In this document: one piece after another, positions 12,044-23,773 of the stretch
Numbering within the stretch: position 1 is the stretch's first letter
Layout: every line of letters starts with the position of its first letter
Source of the DNA: Rhipicephalus microplus
Lineage: Eukaryota > Arthropoda > Arachnida > Ixodida > Ixodidae
Length of the DNA stretch: 64,000 bases
Direction of reading: 5' to 3'
Assembly (NCBI RefSeq): GCF_043290135.1
Contig: NC_134709.1
Coordinates: 108,671,145-108,735,144, forward strand
Translations under genes and position numbers: made by a program
The notes under the pieces: model-generated
Database searches by the model: none
The model's input: the letters and a program-made list of their open reading frames with translations, nothing else
What the model was told of the DNA's origin: nothing

Positions 12044-13138
12044 CCGTAATTACTCGAATCTAGTGCGCACCTTTTTTCCGGTTAAGCGAGTTCATAAATC
12101 GCATGCGCGTTAGAATCGAGTACGAACAAAAAAAATTACGGTCAATCTATTGCCATCGGCAAATCCGAAATGAACACCCCCTACGTGCGTCGGCATGGCG
12201 CGTCGGCCATTTCTGCCTATGTGTTTCCCATGTGCGGCACTTCGTACGTGTGCTGAGGAGTTCGTCATCTAGTAGTGCATTAGCATCGACGACGTGGAAG
12301 GGCCGACTCCAAAAACTCAAATGCACCACGATGCCGCTTTTAAAAGAAAAGTCATCGCGTGTGCAGAAACGGACGGAAATCGGGCCGCATCGCGGTTGTT
12401 CGGAGTTCCCGAAACGTGCATGCGGGACCGGCGGAAACAAAAGCAGAAGACTGTCGACAGCAAAGCTTCACACAAAGGCTTCAGTGGACCACAGAGCAAG
12501 AGCTGCTCGGCGAGTATGTGCTTGAGCAGCGAGCGGCACAGCGGCCCGTGACGACAGAACTGCTCCAAGTGCGGGCTATGCAATTAGTCTTAGAAAAAGG
12601 TCTAATGCGAAGCCAGTTTAAAGCGAGCCGGTGCTGGCTAACTAATTTTATGAGGAGGAAAGGATTTTCCCTCCGAAGGAGAACATGCATATGCGAAAAG
12701 TTTTGCGGAGGAGTACGATGAAAAGCTTCACAGTTTTCAGAGGTTCGTCCTAAACTTGCGGCGCAACAACAGCTACCTGCTTGGGCAAATCAGGAATGCC
12801 GATCAGACGCCTCTTTACTACTTCGACATGCCTGGCACCACAACCGTCGAGAAGAAGGGGGCGAAGCAAGTTCGCGTGCTGACATCGGTCCAGGGTAAAA
12901 CTACAGTGACGGTAATGCTCTGTTACACGTCAGATGGGCACAAGCTTCGCCCGTACCTCATATTTAAATGGAAGACGCTCCCGAAAGGAGTCGTTTTTTC
13001 GAGTGGTGTGATCGTGCGGGCCAGCCAGAAAAATGGGTGCGCGTTGCAATCGATGTCTTACGTTTTTTGTTTTTTTTTTCGCGGTGGAAATCGGGTTCAC
13101 GTTACAATCAAGGGCGCGGTAGAATCGAGTAAATACGG
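12044..13138 (+). mobile_element. pogo/Tigger-type DNA transposon, internal-deletion copy 1
   Basis: It is flanked by TA on both sides (12042-12043 and 13139-13140) and has terminal inverted repeats CCGTAATTACTCGAATCTA / CCGTATTTACTCGATTCTA. The plus strand encodes a CENP-B/pogo-like helix-turn-helix (MHHDAAFKRKVIACAETDGN then RAASRLFGVPETCMRD, about 12320-12430). A second HTH block follows (QWTTEQELLGEYVLEQRAAQ), and then the start of a DDE domain with NADQTP containing the first catalytic Asp and VRVLTS...LPYLIFK-like sequence (12780-13000). The frame is shifted between these parts. Coding stops after GVIVRASQKNG and jumps to the 3' end, so most of the DDE catalytic core is missing. It is non-autonomous, antisense to Dab. 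Confidence 0.88.
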
Positions 13139-13239
13139 TAAGTAGGTAAAGTCGTTTTTCCCTTCAGCTTCTTCCAAAAAATAGTCCGCAGATTCCAGCA
13201 GGCACTTGAAAGTTTTTTGAAGCTTTGACTTCCTTCCGT

Positions 13240-14985
13240 GCATTTTATCAAGCTCTCGCTCAAGCTCTTTTCCATTTGAAGCTGCCTGCCGTGACAGTGC
13301 TTGTTTCTTTTGTTCGTCTAGGTATGCAGCGAGCGGGCCTATACGGGGCTTGGAGCGCTGCCGCCTTCAACTCTTTTGAAATCGGAACGTTCAGCAAGCC
13401 ACCATGGCTTTTCACAGCCTCGCAGATAATTCGTTGAAAAATGTACGACAGCTCTGCCGAATTCTCGACCGCAACCTGCTTGTTGATGCTGAAGCCTCTT
13501 TCCACTGAGGCCTGCCCATGGCTCAGGAGGAGGACTAGTTTCAACACAGCCCATAACTGTGAGAATGGAGCATTGTGCTTCAGCAGCCCCACGAAAAAAC
13601 TGTCAAAATGTTCATGATCTTTTTCATAGTTTTGTAGTTCATGATGTTTTTTAAGACAAAACTGAATATACTGTGCGTGCGCACACAATGTCGCGTTTGT
13701 GCTCAGAGAGAAGCCTGCTGTCGATTAGACAGTTAAGCACACTTTTTAGCTTTCCAAGGCATATGTCTGTCTTGGACATTTCAGTAGGGTCGAAACATGA
13801 CAACCCACGAATGACAGTGTGCCTCAGGGGACTTCTCTCCATGACTTTCAGGATCTTGTTCAATAGGAACTTCCGGCGCTCGTACTTAAACTCGAGAGTA
13901 CACTTGGCGCTCGCTTTGCAGCATTTCACAATCTTCTCAGCTGCACGCCCAACATCCAGCTTTAACTTCTGCGTAAACGGCAGAATCTTCAACATCAATT
14001 CGCAGCAGCTTCGTGATGCTAGTGGTTTCTGTCATTACAGAGCACTTCACGAACCTTGACAGAAGGCTCCTCAAAACACTTTCAAGTTCTTTTGCCAACA
14101 AAAACATCTCAGGAGAACAGCTCTGAAAAACAGTCAGGAAAGGCTGCACACACAAACATGGAAGCATTCAGGGAAAAGTTCAGTTTTGCAAGTGTAAGCT
14201 GGTCATTTAGAAAAGCACTGACATTTTCATATGCTCTGCATTTTGGCAGAGGCAGCCTGCGGCCACTCGCTGCTTCAGTGTATTGCTTCCAGGGTCCCAT
14301 GTGACCAGGGCTCTTCCCAGTACGGGCAAGTTCTCGATCCAACGGTGAGATGCAAAAGGAAGTGGAAACACAGTGCTCCCTGTCTCCTGAATAAAATCTT
14401 CTCACCTGGTCGGTGCATCATGAAAGAGTGAGAATAAGCTGGACAAATAAGCTGTCAACTGACCAGCCCGTTGCATGAATTCCAGCTTTGTAGGCATTAT
14501 GCACTGTGTGAAGGCCACACGCTCCAATATCCAAACACTGAACTTGAAAGTAATTTTTCATGTGCTGCTGGAACTTGCGTAAAAGGCTCCAGTTAACACT
14601 GGGGCCATCCATGGAAAGCTGAAGAATTTTGCTCATTGGAAAGGATGCCAGCACTTCCGGCAAATTCTTCATGAGGTCGTCCGCTGTGCTGTGGCCCAGG
14701 AATAGCGATGTCACATACCTTGTTGTCATCTCAGTATTGTTCCACAGTATCACGTGAACATCAAGCTGTTTATTTTGCAGAGATTCGTTTAATGTTTCTT
14801 CAAGAGGACAACAAAATGTTCAGATTTCTCTATCATATCCAAGACTCGAGAAGCAAAAAATAGACACAGACCATGGCCTGCGGCGTACGTGCATTTTTTA
14901 TTATGTTTTTTTTAGAACAAGTGAAGCTTCTTGCGATATCATTGTCCACAAACATCTTTCGGAACAACTCGGAAAGTGATCTGCT
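13240..14985 (-). pseudogene. hAT-like transposase pseudogene
   Basis: On the minus strand, broken frames run in order. SELFRKMFVDNDIARSF lies near 14920-14985, then a segment with KILQLSMDGPSVNWSLLRKF and DIGACGLHTVHNAYKAGIHA (14480-14650). A MGPWKQYTEAA/LPLPKCRAYENV block follows (14160-14310), then a KLKLDVGRAAEK block, and finally LSHGQASVERGFSINKQV (about 13480-13535) with IICEAVKSHGGLLNVPISKE. The last part resembles the C-terminal dimerisation region of hAT-derived proteins common in arachnid genomes. Frameshifts separate all blocks, so it is not functional. It shares the strand of Dab and sits in the intron between the PTB core and helix exons. Confidence 0.7.
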
Positions 14986-14989
14986 GAAG

Positions 14990-15480
14990 CTGTATCAGTA
15001 GGGAGATGATTTAGACTAACCAAAAGTTTTGAAGGAACCCGACGTTTCGAAACCGACTTGGTTCTCTCCTCAGGTGTGACTGCGGAGCTACGTAGCAGCG
15101 GCGTCTTCAAAGCACTCGCGGGGCGGATAATGACCCCCCTCTCTCACTCTCGTTTTGCCGTGGAGCGCAGTCCATGTGTATACACTGGGGGAAGGGTTCC
15201 GAGAGAGCAGTTGATGTTGTGCGCTGTCCCCTGTATGTGTCACAACTCGAGTAATAACCTTCTCCTCCAGTTTGGCCCGCTTTTAAGGATGGCCATTGCT
15301 TTGAAATTTAACCGGTGATCTAATGTCTCAGCATGTTCGGCGACTGCGCTGCGCTCTTTGTAGAGCTTCAGCACATCGTTGGTGTGTTGCTTCACTCGTT
15401 CCGGTAGGTTTTGCTGCTGAAAGCAACACGCCAACACGCCAACTAGAACGCACCTTGTTATTATATTAGACCACAGGTTA
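14990..15480 (-). mobile_element. 3' fragment of a Penelope-like retroelement
   Basis: The minus-strand frame reads NLPERVKQHTNDVLKLYKER, then SAVAEHAETLDHRLNFKAMA and ILKSGPNWRRRLLLEL. This is the distal part of a GIY-YIG endonuclease domain as found at the end of Penelope-like elements. It is followed toward 15020 by a 3' UTR with CGAAACGTCGGG and a nearby complementary-looking segment, a usual feature of these 3' ends. It is strongly 5'-truncated and abuts the hAT-like pseudogene. Confidence 0.65.
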
Positions 15481-15499
15481 TTTGCCCTATGCAAGATGG

Positions 15500-16200
15500 C
15501 ATTTACCCAGAAACACTAGAGACTAAAACCAACTGTACCACAAAGATTAAGGAGAGGACTTCCGATGAAGTCACCACTTCTTCAGTTTCCTTGGCATACA
15601 CATAGAATTTGCACAGGACAGCTATTCTCATACTTCCCATACAATGGACATGTCTATTTTGATGGAGCTCATTCAGTTACTTGAGAAAGTAGCAAGTTGT
15701 CATGTCATTGCGCTCTCTGACCACCTGCACCTCATGGCACACACCCAGCATTTGAAGAAAAAAAGTGAATGAAGCAGAGTCCCAGAACTCTTGAACAAAC
15801 TTGAAAGGTTTGTCCTAGCATATGAGTTTGACCCAGATACTCATAAATGGTGCAGGGAACGTGCACCTACCCTTAGAGGTGCTGCGGTAAAATGGGAAGC
15901 AGAGCTAACGTGGACACAGAAATGGAATCAATGCAAGGCCTCCAAAATTTGCGAGGCCAAGAGCATATCTCAGGAGGATGAGTTCACAGAATCAAAGCGA
16001 ATTTCTTTCCTTTTAATTTTGTTGAGAGTTGTGAAAGCTCTGAGGCATTGTGATTTTGCGAAAGAAGAACCAAAAACCTGGGGTGCACAGCTCGTCGAGC
16101 TCCAGGGCAATCAGCATTAGTCCAAATGAACAGTTTGAGAGCGGCTCACTAGACCTTGGAATGACCTTTCATACTCTTTCTCATGAGCAGGACAATCAGA
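15500..16200. other. Dab intron, nothing recognised
   Basis: Lies between the Penelope fragment and the PTB core exon. A plus-strand frame (15791-16120) has no motif I know and is probably non-coding or an old repeat. Confidence 0.4.
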
Positions 16201-16206
16201 ACTCAC

Positions 16207-16341
16207 CGCCTTCTCGGTCTTGATGCCAATAAAGCGATGGCAGCCATCTTGCGTCATGCAGACGTAGCCGAACGCCCGAGCGTCGCTGGCGTCTTGAGAG
16301 ATGAACGAGATACGGTGCACGGGGTGGTGGAACACCAGCTC
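16207..16341 (-). CDS. Dab: Dab exon, PTB domain core
   Basis: The acceptor is gccgtgcattctgcag and the donor is AAGGCG then gtgagttctg, giving 135 bp or 45 codons, phase 0 at both ends. It encodes ELVFHHPVHRISFISQDASD, then ARAFGYVCMTQDGCHRFIGI and KTEKA. HHPVH.ISFI.QD..D.RAFGYV and HRF.GIKT.KA are near-identical to fly and vertebrate Disabled. This segment forms the central beta sheet and peptide-binding groove. Two inverted pogo/Tigger copies flank it, one 619 bp upstream in the transcript (16961-18033) and one about 3.07 kb downstream (12044-13138). Confidence 0.96.
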
Positions 16342-16869
16342 CTGCAGAATGCACGGCAATTCAAGTTATTGAGGCAAACAAGAGGTGCATACTAGCATAA
16401 GGTCATGAGTGCTATGAAAGCCTATTTGATTGTACTTATTCAATGCAGTCTGCAGACCCCTTCTTTTTAAACAACTGCTGATCGGTAATACAAGCAACAA
16501 TAATTATTCATCAACTTATTATCTTACTCTCAGGGCCCAATGGGCATTGGGAAGGGTTGAGGTGGATACTAACCTAGTTGCAACAATCGTAAATAAAACA
16601 AAAAATATACATTCAAGCATAACACAGAAATGATAAAATATGAGTCACCTGTACCGACATTAACAAAATGGTGAAGTTTTACTGCGGTAATTTCCAAAAG
16701 TGATTGGTTACAGTAGTTTTAAATGATGCTGCATTGGCTAAGGTTATCTCGAAGAGCAAGGAACCCCACTCAATAGCTTAGAGAAAATTCTGGTAATGAC
16801 GTCCTTACATATGAGCAGAAAATCGAGAGAGATGCAAATAAATCAAATAACTTATGCCTTAGATTGGAG

Positions 16870-16935
16870 GGAAAATCAAACCCAGGCCCTCTGTATGGCA
16901 AACACGTGTTTTACCACAGAGCTATCCCACTGCCT
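16870..16935 (-). repeat. tRNA-derived SINE head (diverged)
   Basis: Read on the minus strand: GGGATAGCTCTGTGGTAAAA (A-box-like), spacer, then GGGTTTGATTTTCCC (B-box-like). The spacing resembles a tRNA with pol III internal promoter. No full tRNA cloverleaf is evident. It lies directly beside the inverted pogo copy 2. Confidence 0.5.
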
Positions 16936-16960
16936 GAAAGTGCTTTTGAAAAAATATATA

Positions 16961-18033
16961 CCGTATTTACTCAATTCTACCGCGCCCTCGATTGTAACGT
17001 GCACCCGATTTCCACGACGAAAAAAAAAAAACGTAAAACAACGATTGCAACGCGCACCCACTTTTCTCGCTGGCCCGCACGATCACACCACTCGAAAAAA
17101 CGACTCCTTTCGGGAGCGTCTTCCATTTAAATATGAGGTACGGCGAAGCTTGTGCCCATCTGACGTGTAACAGAGCATTGCCGTCACTGTAGTTTTACCG
17201 TGGACCGATGTCAGCATGCGAACTTGCTTCGCCCCCTTCTTCTCAACAGTTGTGGTGCCAGGCATGTCGAAGTAAGGAGGCGTCTGACCGGCATTCCCGA
17301 TTTGCCCAAGCAGGTAGCCATTGTTGTGCCGCAAGTTTAGGACGAACCTCTGAAAACTGTGAAGCTTTTCATCAAACTCCTCCGCAAAACTTTTCGCATA
17401 TGCCCGTTCCCCTTCGGAGGGAAAAGCCTTTCCTCTTCATAAAGTTAGTTTGCCAGCAACTGCTTGCTTTAAACTGGCTCCGCATTAGACCTTTTTCTAA
17501 GGCTAATTGCATAGCCCGCACTTGGAGCAGTTCTGTCGTCACGGGCCGCTGTGCCGCTCGCTGCTCAAGCACATACTCGCCGAGCAGCTCTTTAATTTGC
17601 GGAAACCGACCTTGCTGTGGTCCACTGAAGCATTTGCGTGAAGCTTTTTCGCTAGTCCCGCACGCACGTTTTGGGAATTCCGAACGACCGCGATGCAGCC
17701 CGATTTACGTCCGTTTCGGCACACGCGATGACTTTTCTTTTAAAAGCAGCACCGTGGTGCACTCGTCGAGTTTTTGGAGTCGGCCCTTCCATGCCATGGA
17801 TGCTAATTCACACCAAGATGACGAACTCCTCAGCACACGTACGAAGTGCCACACATGGGAAACAGATAAGCAGAAATGGCCAACGCGCCATGCCGACGCA
17901 CGTAGGGGCGGCCATTTCGGAATGCCGATGGCCGTATTCATTTTTTTTTTTTTCGTACTCGATTCTAACGCGCATGCGATTTATGAACTCGCTTAACCAG
18001 AAAAAGGTGCGCATTAGATTCGAGTAATTACGG
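16961..18033 (-). mobile_element. pogo/Tigger-type DNA transposon, internal-deletion copy 2 (inverted)
   Basis: This is the same family as the element at 12044-13138 but on the opposite strand. It is bounded by TA (16959-16960 and 18034-18035), with ends CCGTATTTACTCAATTCTA and CCGTAATTACTCGAATCTA read inward. It encodes the same HTH block (QRPVTTELLQVRAMQLALEK) and the same DDE beginning (FDMPGTTTVEKKGAKQVRML). It ends at the same place, after GVIVRAS, before the 3' terminal repeat. It has its own frameshifts and a large HTH-region deletion relative to copy 1. It lies upstream of the PTB core exon in the transcript, in sense with Dab. Confidence 0.88.
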
Positions 18034-18039
18034 TATATG

Positions 18040-18935
18040 TATACGACTGTTATGTAGTGGACGGGGTTTCATTAATACAGTACAAGTACAATTGCGTGGG
18101 AAAAGCGTAGAATCGTGTCAAGTGTCAAAACAAGTGAACCGCGTAAGTAATAGGTGTTCTAAAAGCCCACTAATTACAAAACAATCACGATCAGACATAT
18201 TTATTCATCGTCAGCTGCAAAAAACATCAACAGAGTGAGCAGCTGCGTAGGCTTGCATGTTGCCTTACACACGTAGAGGGCCTTCCGCTGATTCACAAAA
18301 GAAAGAATTATAGCGCTGTGGACACTCAACAAGTGTGGAAAATGCAACCAAACATTTGTAATTGGAGTTTTTCTGTCTGCAGCGAATATGAAGTCGTATG
18401 CTCTCATGCTGCAAACAGTGAGCGCGCGGGCGCAATGAGTGTGTTCGAGAGCAATGGTTTATTGCGCGTGCGTGCCCTCCGCGCGCATACACCATGGCTC
18501 GGCTTGGTCCATTCACGGCCACGACAGCAGCCCCACCTTTCATCATGCTACTCCTTTTAGGTCGCAAGCAGCGCAAAATCGGGCGGGGCTAGATAATAAC
18601 ATACACTCCAATTTGGAGGACTGGCACACACAACAGCATCAGACTACACGACCACGTTCAGCAAAGTGATCAACTCCATGTAGCGTAATCCAGCTTCTAG
18701 GCTATTCTACTAGGCTACGCAACAAGGCAGTTTTTGATAACTTTAAGCATCATTAAAAATTGCAAATCCAAGTCACCACGCAAAAATAATGCATTCTCTT
18801 TTCATATCTACTGCAGTCTAATAGCATGTTCTCGCCCATTGTCAGTGCGTTCAAGTTTTTTTGGGAATCAACTACTTCATCAAGAACACTAAATTCATGT
18901 TAAGCACTCTGGTACCAGTGAATGTGGAAATAAAA
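18040..18935. other. Dab intron, nothing recognised
   Basis: Between pogo copy 2 and the LINE. GC-richer at 18420-18520 (gcgcg-rich). No motif is recognised on either strand. Confidence 0.4.
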
Positions 18936-21542
18936 CAGCATATGGTCGAACCCCTTCATCAGCAGTAACAGCTCCCACCGTCATGAATGCTTGCGTTTTC
19001 TACATTTGACACACGTCCACCTCATGACCCAGATAGTAACAGAACCTACACGTGGCGATAACATTTTAGATTTACTTTTCACTAATAATTCCCAGGAAGC
19101 TCTTACCCACGTGCTTGAAGAAATTAGCGACCACAGAGTTGTCCATTGTTCACTATATCTACCACGCGCCGACAAATCAAAGGTAACTAAGCAGTTATTG
19201 AATTACGTATGTGCTGACATCGATAAGATGAACCGTATGTTAGGTGATTTTATACCAATATTTGAGTCATGTTTTGAACATCGCGCTGCAAACGAAAACT
19301 GGCTTCAATTCCGTGACACACTAAAAAAAATAGAAGAATGCTGCATCCCGAAACTAACAATCAGCACCAAAACAAATGACCCGTGGTTCACACGCGATGT
19401 AAAAAGATGCCTAAATAGGAAGAAACGAGCTTTTAAAAGGGCTACACGAACTAATACTCCGGAAGATTGGCTTAATTATAAAAATCTTTCAAAACAAGCT
19501 GAGGCCTCAATAAAAGAGGCCAAGGAAAAATATTTTAACTGCACCTTACCTAACCTTTTGAAAACTGACCCCCAGAAATTCTGGCGCGTGGTGAACCCTA
19601 GAGCCTACCCTTCTGAGCCAACTCTACTGAGTGATCAAGGCAAAGCGTTGTCGCCAGAGGAAAGTGCTGAATGCTTCAACGAATTTTTTGCATCTGTGTT
19701 CACGGAAGAACTTCCACTAGACTCACTGGCACTGTTAAAACCTACCATTCACGACCCTTTTTCTTCAATCAGAATAACTGAAAATGGTGTCGCACAAGCT
19801 GTACAACGCCTTCCTCGCAAGACTAGCCCGGGGCCTGACGGAATTAGTGCCAAACTCCTAAAATTAACCTGCCACAGATCAGCGTATTTATTGTCGCTGA
19901 TCTTTCAGCAGTCGCTTGACACGGGCTGTGTACCGGAAGACTGGAAATATGCCTTTGTTAAACCCATATACAAATCCGGCCAAAAGTCAAGTCCGAACAA
20001 CTACCGTCCAATCTCTCTAACCTGTATATCTTGCAAGCTATTAGAACATATCATTTACTCGAAAATTATATCTCACTTGAAGAGAAACAACATCCTCATC
20101 CCAAACCAACACGGCTTTCGGGAAAAACGCTCTTGCAACACCCAACTATTCGAATTGTTGACAGACTTGCACAAATCCATGCATAGCTCTGCTCCTACAA
20201 ATGCTATTTTTATAGACCTTTCAAAGGCTTTTGATCGCGTCCAACATAACCGATTAATAACTAAAGTCCGTAACCTCCAGCTTGATCAGAAAACAATCCA
20301 ATGGATTCAAGAGTTCCTCTGCAACCGGTCGCAATCGGTCAAACTTAACCACATAATTTCCAGAAAGTGCATGGTAAAATCCGGTGTCCCCCAGGTCTCC
20401 GTGCTCGGACCATTATTATTTTTGGTCTACATCAATGACATTGGATCTAATATTGTTTCTTCTCTACGCCTATTTGCAGATGATTGCGTTATATATAAGG
20501 AGATTACCGAACCGAATGACAGTAGCATCCTACAATCAGATTTGTTAAAACTCACAGAGTGGTGCAACTTGTGGCAGATGCACATCAACGCTGAAAGAAC
20601 CAAACATATTAGATTTACTTCCGTAGCCAACCCCTCATCATCCGTCAGATACATAGTCAATAGCACCGTAATCGAGACCGTTTCATCCACAAAATACCTC
20701 GGCATTTTCTTTAGTTCCGACCTAACCTGGAACAGTCACATTGAATACATCACCAGCAAATCATCAAAAAAACTCGGTCTTTTGAAACGCCGCCTCAGAT
20801 GCGCAAACTTGAAAACTAAACTTCACGCATATCAAGCTCTGATCAGGCCTTCACTAGAGTATGCGTCAACCATCTGGCATCCACAGGCGGCAATGTTATC
20901 TGATATGCTAGAATCGGTACAAAATAAAGCAGCTCGGTTTATCACCTCCTGTCATTCTCGCCACCAAAGCGTAACATGTCTTAAGCGTTCTCTGAACCTT
21001 CCATTGCTTGCCACGCGCAGAAAGTTGTCCTGCCTATGTTTTTTCCATAGCTTATATCATAGTGACTCGTCATTTTCCCGATCATTCATTCACCCGGCTC
21101 CCTACGTTTCTTATCGCGTTGGTCATGCACATAAGGTCAATCCAATATATTCACGCACTAAGAAATACCAATTTTCACCTCTGCTGTTATCCATTAACGA
21201 GTGGAACGCGCTGCCCTCAAACATCGTCGCTATTACAGAACCCTCCCTTTTCCAGTCTGCAGTACTAACTTACTTAGAAGTTGACAATAATTTGTAACCA
21301 CCATTGACATTTAATGTGTAACGCATGCTTAGAGAATGTTTATTGCTATTTCTTGAAATATGTTTCCTGTTATGGTGAGCTGCTTACTGTGTTTTTTGCT
21401 TATTGTGTTATTAGTAATGTTGTTTGGGCTATCGGTCAGTTTGATTACTAGAATTACTCCCTGACATGTTGTTTTACTGATGCTATAGTAACCTCTTGTA
21501 TGTATCCCCCTTTATGTAATGCCCTCTGGGCTCTTAAGGTAT

Positions 21543-21574
<32 letters not shown>

Positions 21575-21577
21575 GAG
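18935..21577 (+). mobile_element. 5'-truncated CR1/Jockey-type LINE with intact RT frame
   Basis: An open frame of 768 codons covers 18991-21297 and is in frame with extra residues back to about 18937. It starts inside the apurinic endonuclease domain (TQIVTEPTRGDNILDLLFTN, then ISDHRVVHCSL). The RT domain follows: NYRPISLTCISCKLLE, then IFIDLSKAFDRVQHNRLI near residues 405-420. Motif B is GVPQVSVLGPLLF, where most relatives have PQGSVLGP, and motif C is FADD at residues 495-498. A C-terminal region with LRCANLKTKLHAYQALIRPS and VQNKAARFI ends the protein. The 3' UTR ends in a (TAAA)n tail at 21545-21574, a usual tail for this group. The N-terminal half of the endonuclease and any ORF1 are missing. 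It is antisense to Dab, in the intron upstream of the PTB core exon. No clear target-site duplication is seen. Confidence 0.9.
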
Positions 21578-23683
21578 ACAGTGATATAACAGACAAATGC
21601 GTATAAGAGACACCAACCTGCCAACAGTAAAATACAGGTAGATAAAAAAATGCATATGAGGTACCCAGCTCATAATAAAATTCTCCTATGTATAATAGAC
21701 AAGAATTGTTGCCCAGAGCATGCATTTTGTAAAGGGGTTTAACTGTAGTACAACTTATCGATATGTTCAAAGTGCAATATGTTGCACTTTAGTTTTCGAC
21801 GTCGAATCTGAACATCAATAATGCAGAAATGTCTCATTATTCAGACAGTTCTACAACATTGCGATTCGCCTGACAGACAACGTGTAAAACTGATTCAAAT
21901 GTTCTGCCAAAACACAGCATACAATGTGACAACTTTGACTACAGCTTTGTGACTAGTAGCTACCGACGATGTAATGCAAATAGCAATATTGAAGTTTTCA
22001 TGCAATGCCAGCCCCGTTTCAAAACACGTGAACTCTACACCGACCAATTTAAAAAACTTTCACTGTGTCCGAGGCTGAGAACTGATCAAGCTACACTAAT
22101 AAGTCATAGAAGATGCATAGACACTATTTATCATGCAACTTTCACTCTGCACGTCCGGCATTAGTAAAGTGTAAAATGGTCCCTAAAACGGCTTGCTGTA
22201 AATTAGCCATGCCGTTAGTCTACCTCTACACTTAATTATTCGCATTGCACAACTACACTTAACTATTGGCAATGTTTGTGAATCAATTAACTAACCTTAG
22301 GACACTTGCGATAATTCACATTGCATTAGGCTACACAATCTGCATCAGCAGAGCTAACCGAAAATAAAAGTTATCCACTCTAAAGCAGTCCTTTTCCGCC
22401 TCAACTTCTTCACTGAACACTAAGCCTCGTGCTCAGTGATCCTCCACCAATCTACTGTTGATGATAAAGACCGACCTCCTCCGCAGCTGTCTGGTTCATC
22501 CCACAAAAGCAACTAACTTTTTTTTTCCCCCACAAACTAAGACAATCAGAATTACCGCGTGGGTAACTTTTCAAAATAAAGCAAACGCAGAGAGCAGTAG
22601 TTGAAGCTCGGTGAGGCAAGGCTCTAGGGTTTGTATGGATGTGCACATTTCAAACAGCATAATGAATCGTAAACTTTACTCGGAACACTTAATTTCGTAA
22701 ATTAATTATCCAAAGGATTCATGCTTCCACATCATTGGGTTTATGAAATATTGTTAAAATCCTATGTGTCCCTTTGAGCAGCTGCATAAGATTGTTCAAG
22801 CATTTTGACAAGGCCCCAACTTTATTCTCAAGGTCTGCATACAATCAGGGCAGCAAAAGAAGTGGCAGACAATTACCCTCGTGAACCAGTATGTGACCAT
22901 TCCCCCCCCCCCCCCTTCGTAATCTCAGCATGAATGTCACCTGTGTTGTTTGAAATCAGATTACAACGCATGTTTTGGCTACTTTAGTTGTAGGAACCAC
23001 TTAACAATGGTGGAAATACAATTCAGTACTTTGTAAGGTCTTCAACTCAATTTCATGCCCCCTCTTCAATGTCCACTACTGACTGATCCTCTTTGTAATG
23101 CAGCCAGAACAAAAAACGTCGAAATAAATAAGGCAAGAAAATGCGTTGCCACTAAATGTGCTCATAAACAGTTCGACAAGTGGGGCAAGTTCATGTGGGG
23201 CAAGTTCATGTGCAGCAAGGCATTGACAGACTAGGCCCACATTCCTGGACTACCACTTCCAAAAACACATCCACTCGTGTAACATTAAGACGTGCGTATC
23301 ATCGACCACATCAACGAGTTGTTTCGGCAGTGTGATAAGGCAAGGTAGTGTGCTGGGCACAGTGCCAGGAATGCCCTGGCCAATACACAATGAACTGTCC
23401 TGCACAACTTCTATAAAATTTACGTCATCCTTGAAAGTGCAGATTTTGGGGAAAAGTACAGCCTACATTTCCTTCCCGCCAGCAACAATAAAGCTACTTA
23501 TTTTTTAACAATTTTGGCATTCCAGACTTCCAAGTATAAAGGTTTTACAGCAGTCCCCCTAGAGTCCGAGTTATTTGCTGGTGACAGTATGTCTCGTGTG
23601 TGTGCTTTTGAACCCAGTGATTAGGTACTGGGTAGAGCACTACGTGACTAGAAGATGCCAGTCATGCATTGACTTGCACTGAC
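21578..23683. other. Dab intron, nothing recognised
   Basis: AT-rich sequence with a poly-C run at 22902-22914 and no recognised element or coding motif. Confidence 0.4.
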
Positions 23684-23773
23684 CCCAGTCTTGTCATCGC
23701 GGATCTTGATCCCTTGAAGAGAGACGGTCAGCTGAACCCTTTGCTTGTGCTCCCCAGATGAACGCACAACCAT
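23684..23773 (-). CDS. Dab: Dab exon, PTB domain phosphoinositide-binding strand region
   Basis: The acceptor is ctacatattttgcag and the donor is ACTGGG then gtcagt, giving 90 bp or 30 codons, phase 0 at both ends. It encodes MVVRSSGEHKQRVQLTVSLQ then GIKIRDDKTG. The GEHKQ motif is a hallmark of Disabled PTB domains. In vertebrate Dab1 the His-Lys pair there contacts PI(4,5)P2, and both residues are kept here. The following IKI.D.KTG strand is also typical. The exon is too small to stand out as an open frame and is recognised only by its splice sites and family motif. Confidence 0.93.

Noticed and set aside
17208..17996. 262-codon plus-strand frame across the second pogo copy
   Set aside because: It is the antisense of the transposase. 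The reverse strand gives the recognisable HTH and DDE residues.
19000..21297. A host gene encoding reverse transcriptase
   Set aside because: 5' truncation in the endonuclease domain and the (TAAA)n tail mark an ordinary LINE insertion.
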